This document shows, one piece after another, positions 14,509-14,602 of a stretch of 14,602 bases of DNA. The DNA is taken from NCBI GenBank assembly GCA_900763995.1, contig CAAFMK010000186.1:1-14602 (forward strand), written 5' to 3'. The notes below the pieces were generated by a model, which had not been told where the DNA came from, ran no database searches, and worked only from the letters and a program-made list of their open reading frames with translations. Source of the stretch: an uncultured Oscillospiraceae bacterium (GTDB taxonomy: Bacteria > Bacillota > Clostridia > Oscillospirales > Oscillospiraceae). Positions within the stretch are counted from its first letter, which is position 1; each line of letters opens with the position of its first letter. A program made the position numbers and the translations under genes.

Positions 14509-14537
14509 TCGAAAAAGTGGCAAAGCCACTTTTTCGA
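14509..14537. repeat. Second long hairpin, T-run on both arms
   Basis: A perfect 13-bp inverted repeat, TCGAAAAAGTGGC (14509-14521) and GCCACTTTTTCGA (14525-14537), with an AAA loop, 7 bp after the preceding hairpin. Its right arm leads into CGAGTT (14535-14540), which can alternatively pair with AACTCG (14559-14564). It may be a back-to-back terminator, a dispersed palindromic repeat, or the end of an element that continues beyond the window. The last bases (14538-14602) contain no gene I can support. Confidence 0.5.
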
Positions 14538-14602
14538 GTTGGACTGCACGAAATTTCTAACTCGATTTCTTGGGACATTGTCCTTACAACTTGCGTGAGA
14601 AG

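Noticed and set aside
1..14602. CRISPR array, tRNA or rRNA gene, integrase or transposase
   Set aside because: No regularly spaced repeats, no cloverleaf-like sequence and no recombinase-type protein were found on either strand.

Overview
The window (about 14.6 kb, moderately GC-rich) looks like chromosome from a Gram-positive anaerobe of the Clostridia, most likely an Oscillospiraceae-type gut bacterium. This is inferred from strong AGGAGG-type ribosome sites, a very large Sec-exported protein anchored by three S-layer homology (SLH) domains, a lipobox on the solute-binding protein, and a UvrX-type polymerase next to a YolD-like protein. No 16S rRNA or other taxonomic marker is present, so the assignment is tentative.

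Layout from left to right. (1) 82-1731, minus: a chemoreceptor whose extracytoplasmic part carries the zinc-ligand pattern of a CZB domain. It has its own promoter at 1797-1826. (2) 1943-2103: a 161-bp MITE-like element with imperfect terminal inverted repeats, lying between the chemoreceptor and galM. (3) 2191-3240: galM, aldose 1-epimerase. (4) 3281-4383: a self-contained unit with a promoter, an unusually long (about 235 nt) structured leader, an ECF-transporter S component, a 48-codon ORF that overlaps it by GTGA, and a strong terminator. (5) 4442-7684: a tripartite tricarboxylate transporter operon tctC-tctB-tctA with promoter and terminator. (6) 7671-8096, minus: half of a CcdA-type thiol-redox membrane protein, whose stop codon lies inside the tctA terminator. 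(7) 8316-12333: a monocistronic gene for a 1,301-residue surface protein (signal peptide, beta-helix-like N-terminus, Ig/MBG-like domains, Gly/Ser linker, six exact-length 11-residue repeats, three SLH domains), closed by a textbook terminator. (8) 12435-14422: a Y-family polymerase with a canonical beta-clamp motif, followed by a YolD-like protein, then a cluster of strong hairpins to the window edge.

The units look independent. One can read transport (ECF S component, TTT), sugar handling (galM), environmental sensing (CZB chemoreceptor), the cell surface (SLH protein) and mutagenic repair (UvrX-YolD), but nothing shows that they form one system. I see no CRISPR array, tRNA, rRNA, recombinase or transposase. 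The most open items are the unclassified ECF leader, the MITE-like element, the half-CcdA, the coupled 48-aa ORF, and the hairpin cluster at the right edge.
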